A stretch of DNA of 64,000 nt from JARBAU01 sp040414675. Its GTDB lineage: Archaea > Thermoproteota > Nitrososphaeria > Nitrososphaerales > Nitrososphaeraceae. Positions 9,311 to 17,417 of the stretch are shown here, piece by piece. The translations under genes were made by a program, and so were the position numbers. The stretch covers positions 62,001 through 126,000 of the forward strand of contig JBEDUN010000007.1 of the NCBI GenBank assembly GCA_040414675.1. Direction: 5' to 3'. Positions within the stretch are counted from its first letter, which is position 1, and the number at the start of each line of letters is the position of its first letter. Under the pieces are notes generated by a model. The model did no database searches and had not been told where the DNA came from. It saw nothing but the letters and a program-made list of their open reading frames with translations.

Positions 9311-11848
9311 TTGGCTTTCCGTCGTTATACCGGCGATGACGATAGCTCCTCTACATCTGGAAATCCACAACAACATCATTTAGTCCGCACATTGGGATTG
9401 GTGGATGTCGTAATGATAGGTATAGCTGGAATGATTGGTGGAGCAATATTTGTACTCGTTGGGCCTGCCATCGGGCTTGCAGGAAGTGCTGTAATATTAG
9501 CATTTGTTATCAATGGAATTATCACCCTCTTTACGGCAATGGGTTATGCAGAATTGGGCTCGGCTATGCCTGAAGCAGGAGGTGGATACTTGTGGGTAAG
9601 AGAGGGCCTACCAAGGCCAAATGCCTTCATAAGTGGATGGATGGCTTGGTTTGCTCACATAGTAGCTGGTAGCTTATACGCAGTAGGATACGGCACATTT
9701 CAGTACAGTTTATTGAAGATGTTAGGTTTAGTTGGGAATGAACCACTTTTCGGTTTTATACCTATCGACAAACTTATAGCTGTTTTATCAATTGCTGTGT
9801 TCACATACATTAATGTCAAAGGTGTTTCTGAAGCGGGAAAAGCTGGTATAATTATTACAATTATACAACTCGGAACAATTTTTGCGCTTATAGGAGCTGG
9901 AATATTGACTATGCATGGAAATCCTAACTGGTATACAAATTTCACTTCTAACTTTGCGCCAAATGGGATAGGAGGGATAGTTGCTGCGATGGGTCTAACA
10001 TTTATCGCATTTGAAGGATATGAAATTATAGTCCAAACTGGTGAAGAAGTGAAAAACCCGAAAAGGAACATTCCAAGGGCCATATTCATTTCCCTAACAC
10101 TCGTGGTATTGCTTTACTGTTTAGTTGCATTTGTCTCAGTCGGGGCTATATTTGACAAGAACATTCAAGGTAAAACTCCATGGCAGTTCATAGGCGAAAA
10201 CGGAGATCTTGGAATAATGAAGGCTGCACAACTGTTCCTACCTTATGGCTCTTTCATTATATTAGCTGGTGGTATAGTTTCCAGTCTGGCTGCTTTGAAC
10301 GCAACTACATACTCTTCATCTAGAGTAGCATTTGCAATGGGTAGACACTATAATCTTCCACATCAGCTAAGCACCATTCATAGTAAATTCAAAACGCCCT
10401 ATATCGCAACAATAATTTCAGGAGTAATAATGGTTATAATGGCTTATTCACTTCCACTTACTCAAATTGCAGTTGCTTCTGGCGTGATTTTCTTGTTGCT
10501 CTTTACCCAGGTAAATATTTCAGTAATCACAATTAGAAAAATGTACGGGGATAAGTTAGATTATGGGTTCAAGACTCCATTCTTTCCCGTTATACCAATT
10601 ATAGGTGTATTTCTTAAACTGGGCCTAGCAATTTATCTGCTAATTACACAACCGATGAGTTGGGTAATAAGTTTACTGTGGATAGGTGTAGGTTTTTTCT
10701 TGTACAGAATTTACACTTTTAGACGGGAGATAGATCACTATGCACCTCTGATTACAAGCGAGGGTGATCTTACTCGGAGAGACTTTCGGATTCTGATCCC
10801 TTATACTCCAGAGAACCCGGATAGGCTGATAAAATATGCCATAAGAGTAGCTAAAGAGAACTCCGGCGAAATTAATATCTTGCGTACTATTACAGTCCCA
10901 CATCAAACACCCCTTTCGGCAGGAGTAGCATTCACGGAATCTGCTAGACGCGCTTTCGAACCGCTGGAAGATATGATAGAGAAAGAAAACATACTAAACC
11001 ATTATCTAGTAAGGATATCTCATGATGCAACGGAGGCGATATTGGCGACGATTGAGGAACAGAGAATCGATTTGATGATAACAGACTTTGAAACTTATCG
11101 CAACAATAAAGCTCTACAAACGCTAGTAACGTGCAATGTTCTGGCCATTCTTACAGGTGGGACCAGCGATGAAGACCTTGTCATGGAGGATCCTCGGAAC
11201 CTAGAGCTGCAAACAGAGGGACATCTGCCTAGATCTCTTGAGAATGGACATGCACTTGAACAAGGTGCGATATCTTTCCCCGTAACGAAACGAAATTTGG
11301 TTGTCTTATACGATGGCGAGAACCACTCAGATATAGTACTTAAAACCGCTAGTTGGTTGGAGCACTCTGGTAAGTTCAAAGTGAGTGTGTTATCAATGGA
11401 AAAACGAGAGGAAAGGCAGAACCATTCCAATGCCAAGAATACTAAAGAAAATATTAACGGTTTTGACGAGGAACAATTTAGCACCACAATTGGAAAAACA
11501 CCCGGTTTCAAACATGAGGGGATTAAGGACCTTTTGACAGATCGAGACCAACATAGACAATATCTAGAGCAGATTGGGGTAGAATTCAACGAAATCTATT
11601 TATCGAAAACAACCGAAACTAATAGCCAGCAGCTTACAAAGTTACTCCTTTCAGCAATCAACGCCTCTCAACCAGATCTATTGGTCACGGGAGCAAATAT
11701 TGGTAAATATGATGTTTTCAACAACCAACATTTTATTTCAATGTTGGATAAGATTAACTGCCCAACTATTATTGCAAAAAGCTTTTCAATACCTGGAGTA
11801 AGCAGAATAAGATCTCTCATAGCGAAAATATTTCAAAGACAAACCTAA
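9311..11848 (+). CDS. APC-family amino acid permease with C-terminal universal stress domains
   Basis: An 845-residue membrane transporter. Residues about 25-470 hold some 12-14 hydrophobic helices of the amino acid-polyamine-organocation superfamily. These include the glycine-rich GIAGMIGGAIFVLVG of helix 1 and FIAFEGYEIIVQTGEE of helix 6. Residues about 485-630 (FRILIPYTPENPDRLIKYAI) and 665-830 (NLVVLYDGENHS; LVTGANIG) look like two UspA-type nucleotide-binding domains on the cytoplasmic side. The fusion suggests ATP- or signal-gated transport of amino acids or polyamines. The start is TTG 9311, because no ATG lies in frame upstream of MAFRRYTGDDD. Substrate unknown. Confidence 0.92.
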   Translation: MAFRRYTGDDDSSSTSGNPQQHHLVRTLGLVDVVMIGIAGMIGGAIFVLVGPAIGLAGSAVILAFVINGIITLFTAMGYAELGSAMPEAGGGYLWVREGLPRPNAFISGWMAWFAHIVAGSLYAVGYGTFQYSLLKMLGLVGNEPLFGFIPIDKLIAVLSIAVFTYINVKGVSEAGKAGIIITIIQLGTIFALIGAGILTMHGNPNWYTNFTSNFAPNGIGGIVAAMGLTFIAFEGYEIIVQTGEEVKNPKRNIPRAIFISLTLVVLLYCLVAFVSVGAIFDKNIQGKTPWQFIGENGDLGIMKAAQLFLPYGSFIILAGGIVSSLAALNATTYSSSRVAFAMGRHYNLPHQLSTIHSKFKTPYIATIISGVIMVIMAYSLPLTQIAVASGVIFLLLFTQVNISVITIRKMYGDKLDYGFKTPFFPVIPIIGVFLKLGLAIYLLITQPMSWVISLLWIGVGFFLYRIYTFRREIDHYAPLITSEGDLTRRDFRILIPYTPENPDRLIKYAIRVAKENSGEINILRTITVPHQTPLSAGVAFTESARRAFEPLEDMIEKENILNHYLVRISHDATEAILATIEEQRIDLMITDFETYRNNKALQTLVTCNVLAILTGGTSDEDLVMEDPRNLELQTEGHLPRSLENGHALEQGAISFPVTKRNLVVLYDGENHSDIVLKTASWLEHSGKFKVSVLSMEKREERQNHSNAKNTKENINGFDEEQFSTTIGKTPGFKHEGIKDLLTDRDQHRQYLEQIGVEFNEIYLSKTTETNSQQLTKLLLSAINASQPDLLVTGANIGKYDVFNNQHFISMLDKINCPTIIAKSFSIPGVSRIRSLIAKIFQRQT

Positions 11849-12052
11849 CTCTAAAAAGAGACAAAGGTTTTAGCAGTAGATGAAAGCCAGCCCTTATTCG
11901 ATATTACATATGTACTATCTGGAGCTATTAAATACAATGATGTCATGTTATAATCGAAGCTCTGTATTCTTTGTACCATAAACAAGAATTTTTTGGCTTA
12001 AATTTGCTATCATGCCACAGCTAGCAATTCCTTGTACTAAATTCCGAATATC

Positions 12053-12421
12053 CTATCTCATCATCAATACATGTTCTTCTTTCCAGTGTCGCACAAACAA
12101 ACCAACATTTTTTTCTAATCCTGATTGTGAATGAAACATAAAACAGTTCATAAATTTCACGCATATCTTATTGCATTGTTTACATGAATCCAAGTAGGAT
12201 GAAGAGAACCCATATGCTTCACCCACTATGCATTTCGATGAATTTCTAATCTCAGCATACCACTTGAACCACTCAATGGAGAATGGAAATGGCAAGGATT
12301 TTGTTTCTTTCAAACGTCTGTGCCATCTTGGGGACAAGTCCTGTAGGGTCAGATCTTTATCATTGTGACAATGAAGCTTTACAACTCCTAATTGTGTCCG
12401 ATCTGCACGTCTATTCAACAT
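12053..12421 (-). CDS. Hypothetical Cys/Trp-rich small protein
   Basis: 122 residues, no family recognised. It starts at ATG 12421 and carries a cluster of cysteines (SCKQCNKIC near 82-90, plus C at about 65 and 96) and a FPFSIEWFKWYAEIR segment. This gives it protein-like composition and a possible metal site. It is flanked by AT-rich spacers and stands alone on the minus strand. Homology search would decide; I rate it more likely real than not because of its length and patterned cysteines. Confidence 0.5.
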   Translation of the reverse strand: MLNRRADRTQLGVVKLHCHNDKDLTLQDLSPRWHRRLKETKSLPFPFSIEWFKWYAEIRNSSKCIVGEAYGFSSSYLDSCKQCNKICVKFMNCFMFHSQSGLEKNVGLFVRHWKEEHVLMMR

Positions 12422-12835
12422 TTTAAATACAGATCAATGTATAGACACTAAAAGTTAAGAAGATATCTCTGATATGTTGAGTTATTTGCTTTGGCAATTT
12501 GTATAATTATGTGGCGCACTAACAAGTTATCGTTATGTTTCCACTTTAAACCTTCATCATAGCTTAGTCAACTCAATATTATTCAATTATATATTATATT
12601 GAGTTTTCATCCCTTTATTTATTTCTGTAACTGGGAACATATGGGCCAAATCCTATATCAAGCATAAGACTTAACTACAAAAAGTATCAAATCCAATTGA
12701 ATCATATCGATATTCCTGATTTAGTGATGAGAATCTATTGCTAACATAAGAAAACGAGCTTGTTAAAATGATCTTTGAATAATTATTAATTAGCATTAAA
12801 TTCCCGATTCAAATACAACTTGGAGATAGGATGTT
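12422..12835. other. Intergenic gap containing a 10-bp inverted repeat
   Basis: About 410 AT-rich bases. The only structure seen is the inverted repeat at 12570-12605 (listed separately). No coding frame is supported. Confidence 0.4.
12570..12605. repeat. Inverted repeat AACTCAATAT / ATATTGAGTT
   Basis: A perfect 10-bp inverted repeat with a 16-base AT-only spacer, 150 bases upstream of the ATG of the 12053-12421 gene and beyond the end of the 12836-13216 gene. It could be a transcription terminator hairpin or an operator; it may also be chance in AT-rich DNA. Confidence 0.4.
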
Positions 12836-13216
12836 CTAAGAACCCATCATACCTGGTATTTTTAAAGGGCTTCTATATGTTTTGGTAACATTCAATCCGT
12901 GATCTGCGATAACAGTCACTGACTTTAACGACGAATTAGTCGGTGGTGAAAGCATTATCTTTTCACCAGGAGATAGTGAATTGATATTTTCTGTAGACTT
13001 ATCATCATATATTACCTTAACATGATTCAAAGTTGATTTACCAGTATTTGTAACTGTAACCCTCGCAGTATTAAAGAGATTTTGGCTATCTTTGATTGGA
13101 TCTACATCAACGGCAAAATTTTTAGTTGCGACGGAAAATATGGACATTAAGAGCATAACTGAAATCACAACAATCGCTGCGCCTATGGAGACAAAGACGA
13201 TTGTCTTTTTATTCAA
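12836..13216 (-). CDS. Membrane-anchored extracytoplasmic beta-sandwich-like protein
   Basis: 126 residues. Residues 5-30 form one hydrophobic segment (IVFVSIGAAIVVISVMLL) that serves as an N-terminal anchor or uncleaved signal. The remaining 95 residues read as an immunoglobulin-like or CARDB-like domain outside the cell (TARVTVTNTGKSTLNHVKVIYDD, SLSPGEK). Such domains commonly accompany cell-envelope proteins. ATG 13216 is the clear start. No enzyme motif is visible, and the gene stands alone. Confidence 0.75.
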   Translation of the reverse strand: MNKKTIVFVSIGAAIVVISVMLLMSIFSVATKNFAVDVDPIKDSQNLFNTARVTVTNTGKSTLNHVKVIYDDKSTENINSLSPGEKIMLSPPTNSSLKSVTVIADHGLNVTKTYRSPLKIPGMMGS

Positions 13217-13520
13217 GCTTGTTCAACTGAGATTTACAGGAAAAAGCTATATAGGTTTACCCATAATCCGAGACTGAAAATCATCAAATCCTACTAAATT
13301 GCTCATTAATAAGGCTAGACAACTATTTGATACGTAAGAAGATTTGCTGAATCTCTCTAGGAAACTTATTCAATTTATGGTTTTAGATGTCTGAGTTGTG
13401 ATCATGAGGTTTTGTAGTCCACTCTTCAAAATGCATTGATGAATAGATAAATATAATCAAGCGTTAAACATTTTTATCGAACATTCATTAGACAGCGTAA
13501 GACAAATCAGAATACGTTGT
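13217..13520. other. Intergenic gap
   Basis: About 300 bases between the divergent anchored protein and the small zinc protein. Nothing supported. Confidence 0.35.
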
Positions 13521-13682
13521 ATGTCTGTATTACAAAATATAACTATACCTTGCGTAAGAGATGAATGTAACGGAACCTTGTCATTCAATACCAATGAGTC
13601 GAGATTAATCCCAAAATGTGTATTGTGGTTTTGCCCTACGTGCCATGAAAAGAACATAGATGAATTGATTCTATTGTCTTAG
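13521..13682 (+). CDS. Small zinc-binding protein (53 aa)
   Basis: A short frame with ATG 13521 and TAG 13680-13682. Four cysteines are arranged as Cx4C (CVRDEC, residues 11-16) and, about 20 residues later, CPTC (38-41) preceded by CVLWF (33-37). This resembles the zinc ribbons of small archaeal proteins. The opposite-strand frame at 13457-13657 has no such pattern. There is no strong Shine-Dalgarno sequence. Function unknown; it may be a nucleic-acid-binding adaptor. Confidence 0.5.
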   Translation: MSVLQNITIPCVRDECNGTLSFNTNESRLIPKCVLWFCPTCHEKNIDELILLS

Positions 13683-13982
13683 CTCAATCAAATGACCTCA
13701 TGAGCTAATTACAACTAATCATCTAGATTCAACAGCAAATTTAAATAATGAATTGAGACCCCGATATATCTATATATCGTAATTAATCTAATAATGAGGG
13801 GATGACGTAATATTCGCTGCTCCAATCTGAGTGCAAAACTATGAGGACCTCGCGACGAACTGACCTAATATGCTAAGCAATTCTTTGTATTAAATCATTA
13901 ATTCCTTCAGTATCATGTTCATATCTGATCTCCACCGAGTGGGTGAAGCTAGAACCTCAAACACATTTTAATAACCATAAGT
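13683..13982. other. Intergenic gap with palindrome
   Basis: 300 bases with no gene. It contains the palindrome CGATATATCTATATATCG at 13762-13779 (8-bp arms, 2-base centre), which could be an operator for a dimeric regulator or a chance AT palindrome. Confidence 0.4.
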
Positions 13983-14879
13983 ATGATTATCCGGTATATG
14001 CAAATCGTTTATGATTATCCACTGTACAGGCCACCGTCTGAAGCCAATTCGGTGATATTTCAAGTTACGATTGGATGTTCTTACAACAAGTGCTCATTTT
14101 GTGATATGTATAGAACAAAAAGGTACTTTGAACGATCACTCGATGAATTAAAATCAGAGATAGACCTCGTCTCTGAGGATCAACCTTTGACTAGGCGCAT
14201 ATTTTTGGCGGATGGAGATGCTCTTAATCTTCAAACGACTGTTTTATTCCAAATTTTGGAATATCTATACCTGAAATTCAAAAATCTTGAAAGGGTATCA
14301 TGCTACGCAATGCCTAGAAATATCCTACAGAAAAAAGATACCGAATTACAAAAATTACGAGAGGCTGGGTTGTCTATGCTCTATGTTGGTATAGAAAGTG
14401 GAAATGACATTGTGTTAAGAAAGATCACAAAAGGAGCTTCCCAAAGGCAAATAATCCATAGCTGCAGGAAAGCGAAGGATAATGGATTTACTCTATCATG
14501 TATGATCATTCTAGGGATTGGTGGTAAGATGTATTCTACGCAACACATTGTCGATACGGCAAAAACAGTAAATGAAATTTCTCCGGACTATTTAGCGGCG
14601 CTAACCTTGAATTTGGAGCAAGGCATTCATGATGAATTCATGTACAAGTATTCTAGACAATTTGAAGCGTTAGATGATATAGAAATATTGAACGAATTAA
14701 GTGTTCTAATAGACGGTGTCAATTCCAAGTATCCAATAACGTTTAGAGCAAATCATGCATCTAATGTCTATTCAATTGGTGGGACACTTCCAGACGATAA
14801 AGAAAAGCTGATATCGTTGATTAATGAATTGAAACTTGATCCAGGGCGCTTAAGAGACAAAAGGTTAAGAAGATTTTAA
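13983..14879 (+). CDS. Radical SAM protein with CX4CX2C cluster motif
   Basis: 298 residues. The region GCSYNKCSFCDMY (about 31-43) supplies the three cysteines for the SAM-binding 4Fe-4S cluster. They are spaced CX4CX2C rather than the usual CX3CX2C. LYVGIESGND near 138 matches the SAM-contacting GxESG strand, and the remainder fits the TIM-barrel half. It resembles COG1032-type uncharacterised archaeal radical SAM proteins that begin YDYPLYRPPSE. Substrate unknown. The start could also be ATG 13998, five codons inside. It stands alone. Confidence 0.88.
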   Translation: MIIRYMQIVYDYPLYRPPSEANSVIFQVTIGCSYNKCSFCDMYRTKRYFERSLDELKSEIDLVSEDQPLTRRIFLADGDALNLQTTVLFQILEYLYLKFKNLERVSCYAMPRNILQKKDTELQKLREAGLSMLYVGIESGNDIVLRKITKGASQRQIIHSCRKAKDNGFTLSCMIILGIGGKMYSTQHIVDTAKTVNEISPDYLAALTLNLEQGIHDEFMYKYSRQFEALDDIEILNELSVLIDGVNSKYPITFRANHASNVYSIGGTLPDDKEKLISLINELKLDPGRLRDKRLRRF

Positions 14880-15181
14880 AGTTGCGAAATAGTCGTGTCT
14901 GCTATTTGGTAAATACTACCACTATTTATTTTCCCACCCGTATTTTAGCCCGATTACATTAAAACAACCAGACTATGCACCAGATTGCATCGATGTTCGA
15001 TGTGGTTTCCAAAGTCGTACAAAGTCGTACCCAGCTTGTATGACTGAGGCTACAAAATGCTACCCATGCTGCGACTTTCGGCTTAACTGTCATAAATACC
15101 TGAACTAAACTATACTCATGCTGCATTACTTGAAAAGTGGTAGAGAAAAAGAAATTTAGGCGAAGGTTATGTTCTATTATA
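14880..15181. other. Intergenic gap with tandem decamer and Cys-rich frame without start
   Basis: About 300 bases. The decamer AAAGTCGTAC is repeated in tandem at 15011-15030. The plus frame 14893-15108 is open and cysteine-rich at its end (KCYPCCDFRLNC) but has no start codon except a late ATG, so no gene is called. Confidence 0.35.
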
Positions 15182-15466
15182 TTACCAATGGTGCTTCTCG
15201 TCAGGGATTAGGCCAATCTGTTCACGTTCGAAGTATCTTTCGAGTTCCTGAGTCCATTTTTCCTTAGCTGCACCACCACCGAGACCCTTTCTCCTCAACC
15301 AAAATGCAATAACACTCAGCAAAAATACTGCGAACAGCATTGTTCCAAAGATGTAGACCATTACATCGTAGAACAGTGGGTCATAAGCAGGTCCAATCTG
15401 CTTCATCAAGTTTTCGAATCCGTAACTTACCATTGCCACAATGCCTAGGATAGCGCTCATTATCAT
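15182..15466 (-). CDS. Two-helix membrane protein, candidate AMO accessory subunit (AmoY/AmoZ type)
   Basis: 94 residues from ATG 15466 (a TTG at 15475 and an ATG at 15460 are alternatives). Two hydrophobic segments, about 1-17 and 32-57, are separated by a short polar loop (YGFENLMKQIGPAYDP). A charged soluble tail follows (KWTQELERYFEREQIG). Small two-helix proteins with charged tails are expected of the extra subunits (AmoX, AmoY, AmoZ) reported for the archaeal ammonia monooxygenase of Nitrososphaera viennensis. Location 5 kb from amoB and near a second such protein supports this. A TATA-like GTATATATC lies near 15493 on this strand. The subunit name is inference. Confidence 0.6.
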   Translation of the reverse strand: MIMSAILGIVAMVSYGFENLMKQIGPAYDPLFYDVMVYIFGTMLFAVFLLSVIAFWLRRKGLGGGAAKEKWTQELERYFEREQIGLIPDEKHHW

Positions 15467-16355
15467 ATACAGCAAATAAGGTCTTCGATATATACATTTT
15501 GGTTATGCTTTGGAACGTGTTATAGTTCGTATAGTACGATTTCCTAAGTTATTATCTACTCACTTCCAAAGTTATTTATCTCTTGATTACCTCATGCTGT
15601 ATGATCTTATTAAAAGAAATTACAAATCAAGTCGGGTTCTATCAACTTATGGTAATCTAAATAGCTTGGCATGTCGTAGTTTAGCTTATGTATAGAACCA
15701 GAAATCACTCAGAGTAGTTAGTTATGGTTTCTACTTTTATCATGGTTCCAGAAGAATCATGTCAGCAGCCACAGGTTTGTCATCATGGCTCCTCGCGAAA
15801 GGAAGTCTATAATTATGTGGGAATGAGTTGAGGTGTATCTTCTTGGTTGATGGATTCCGAATAGATAGACATAAAATTAACAGAATTTGTTGACGAGACT
15901 CTAGTCAAAATAGGAAGTCTAGAATATTGGATATGGTTTGCTTACGAGCCTAAAACAAGTGTCTGTTCGATTATGATTCATTTGATTAAGGAAAAGGATA
16001 ATTTTCGTAAGTTATCAATTCTTCAAGCAGTTAAGACAAGGGCTAGGGTAAGAAGTCTTTTTTTACATATGAATATTCATTCGTACACTGCAGCCTGCAG
16101 ATGGTAAAACTGTCTAATCATCAAATATGTGGCACCAAATTAAGAACATGATGAAAAACGTTCATTCGGCAGAGTGCTTCGATGACCGTTTCTCATGTAG
16201 AAAGCTAGATTGCAGCAGACATCATATCTGGAGTTGGTTAAAATATTTAATGTACGTTCATATGAATATGGACAAAATAAGGATTATGAAAATCTAGCGT
16301 AAGGTTAAGTTAAGAGTCCAAGGCAAAAGACAAAATATAAAAAAGATTATTCCGA
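15467..16355. other. Long intergenic gap
   Basis: About 890 AT-rich bases between two small membrane-protein genes on the same strand. The frame at 15510-15695 (plus) starts with TTG and has no family signature. No tRNA or clear repeat is seen. A non-coding RNA or untranslated leader cannot be excluded. Confidence 0.35.
16331..16346 (-). terminator. T-rich intrinsic terminator downstream of 16356-16673 gene
   Basis: Read on the minus strand, a run of T residues with few interruptions follows the stop codon of the small membrane protein within about 10-25 bases. This is the usual archaeal oligo-T termination signal. Confidence 0.5.
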
Positions 16356-16673
16356 TTACCTCGCTACTTCTCTTTTTTTACTCCTGCCCATAATGAAGAA
16401 TGCTGCTGCTACTCCACCAAATATCACTGCAATAATAATGATGAATATTACGGTTTCGTTAACGTTAGTTCCTAGCATAGGTGTACCTGATCCATATGCT
16501 CCTGCTTGTTTCGCATTGTTTATTTTTTCTCGCGCTAGCTTTAATTGTTCTTCAATATTACCCCCTGTTGCGGAACCATATTGAGCTTTTGCTATCTCGA
16601 CAGATGGCAGCACAAACACGGAAGTTATCAGTACTGCCGTGACTGCAACGGCTACCAACGTAGGCTTGTTCAT
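16356..16673 (-). CDS. Exported single-helix membrane protein, candidate AMO accessory subunit (AmoZ/AmoY type)
   Basis: 105 residues. A signal peptide occupies about 1-30 (VAVAVTAVLITSVFVLPSVEIAKAQ, cleavage plausible at AKA-Q). A short extracytoplasmic helix follows (EEQLKLAREKINNAKQ), and a C-terminal membrane helix (about 72-95, ETVIFIIIIAVIFGGVAAAFF) ends in a basic stop-transfer tail (RSKKREVAR). This topology fits a small extra subunit of a membrane complex. The neighbouring two-helix protein and the amo genes point to ammonia monooxygenase. The assignment is inference from context and topology; the AmoY/AmoZ distinction cannot be settled by eye. Confidence 0.6.
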   Translation of the reverse strand: MNKPTLVAVAVTAVLITSVFVLPSVEIAKAQYGSATGGNIEEQLKLAREKINNAKQAGAYGSGTPMLGTNVNETVIFIIIIAVIFGGVAAAFFIMGRSKKREVAR

Positions 16674-16958
16674 AGCATTACGACATGATTCAATTATTTA
16701 ACTTTTATGCAGACAGAAGCAATGTTCGGGATTACTTCAGACTCACAGAAATTGTTGTTAGATTCTATTACCTTATTGTTCATCAAAACGAATTAAATAT
16801 GCAGCCGCTTCATGTTATTCAATGTGCAGCTGTATTGACAATAATCAATGTCTCCTTGTTAGATGTTCACAGCTATGTCTTAATAAAAGCTAACAGGTCA
16901 TGGAAAGACAGATAAATTTAAGTAACCTTTAAAAGATAACTCTCGCTCTGAACTAATA

Positions 16959-17408
16959 ATGTCGAGAATGCATTCACACACTCACGGAAAGTCGCATAGT
17001 GTTCGCCCCGTTTCCATAAATGTTCCTAGTTGGCTGACACATGATTATGCTCAGGTATCCTCTCTAATTCTTCAGCTATCAAAAGAAGGACTATTGCCTA
17101 GCGAAATTGGAATTCGCTTACGTGATCAACATGGCATACCCTTGGCTAAACCTATCATAGGCAAATCTGTTACAAAGGTGCTAGGTGATAATGGGATTGT
17201 GCGCGAAATGCCCGAAGACTTGGATCAGCTGGTGAAAAAAGCATTGGGCCTGCAAAAGCATCTACGATCTCATAATACTGATCATAGGAATGTTCGCTCA
17301 CTCGAATTGATAGAGTCGAAAATACACAGACTCTCAAGATATTACAAGGAAAAAGGAAAACTTCAAAAGAATTGGAAGTATGCAACTGTTATCGCACAGC
17401 TAGAATAA
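16959..17408 (+). CDS. rps15: Small ribosomal subunit protein uS15
   Basis: 149 residues, the archaeal/eukaryotic long form with the N-terminal extension (MSRMHSHTHGKSHSVRP). The core is typical S15: SEIGIRLRDQHGIPLAKPIIGKSVTKVL near 48-75 and SKIHRLSRYYKEKGKLQKNWKY near 118-140, which contacts 16S rRNA helices. First gene of an operon-like run rps15-recJ-pcc1-serS with gaps of 9 bases or overlaps. TATA-like AAATTTAAG lies near 16913. Confidence 0.96.
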   Translation: MSRMHSHTHGKSHSVRPVSINVPSWLTHDYAQVSSLILQLSKEGLLPSEIGIRLRDQHGIPLAKPIIGKSVTKVLGDNGIVREMPEDLDQLVKKALGLQKHLRSHNTDHRNVRSLELIESKIHRLSRYYKEKGKLQKNWKYATVIAQLE

Positions 17409-17417
17409 CAAATTGGT

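Noticed and set aside
15510..15695. 61-codon plus-strand frame
   Set aside because: TTG start and random-looking composition with no family or signal.
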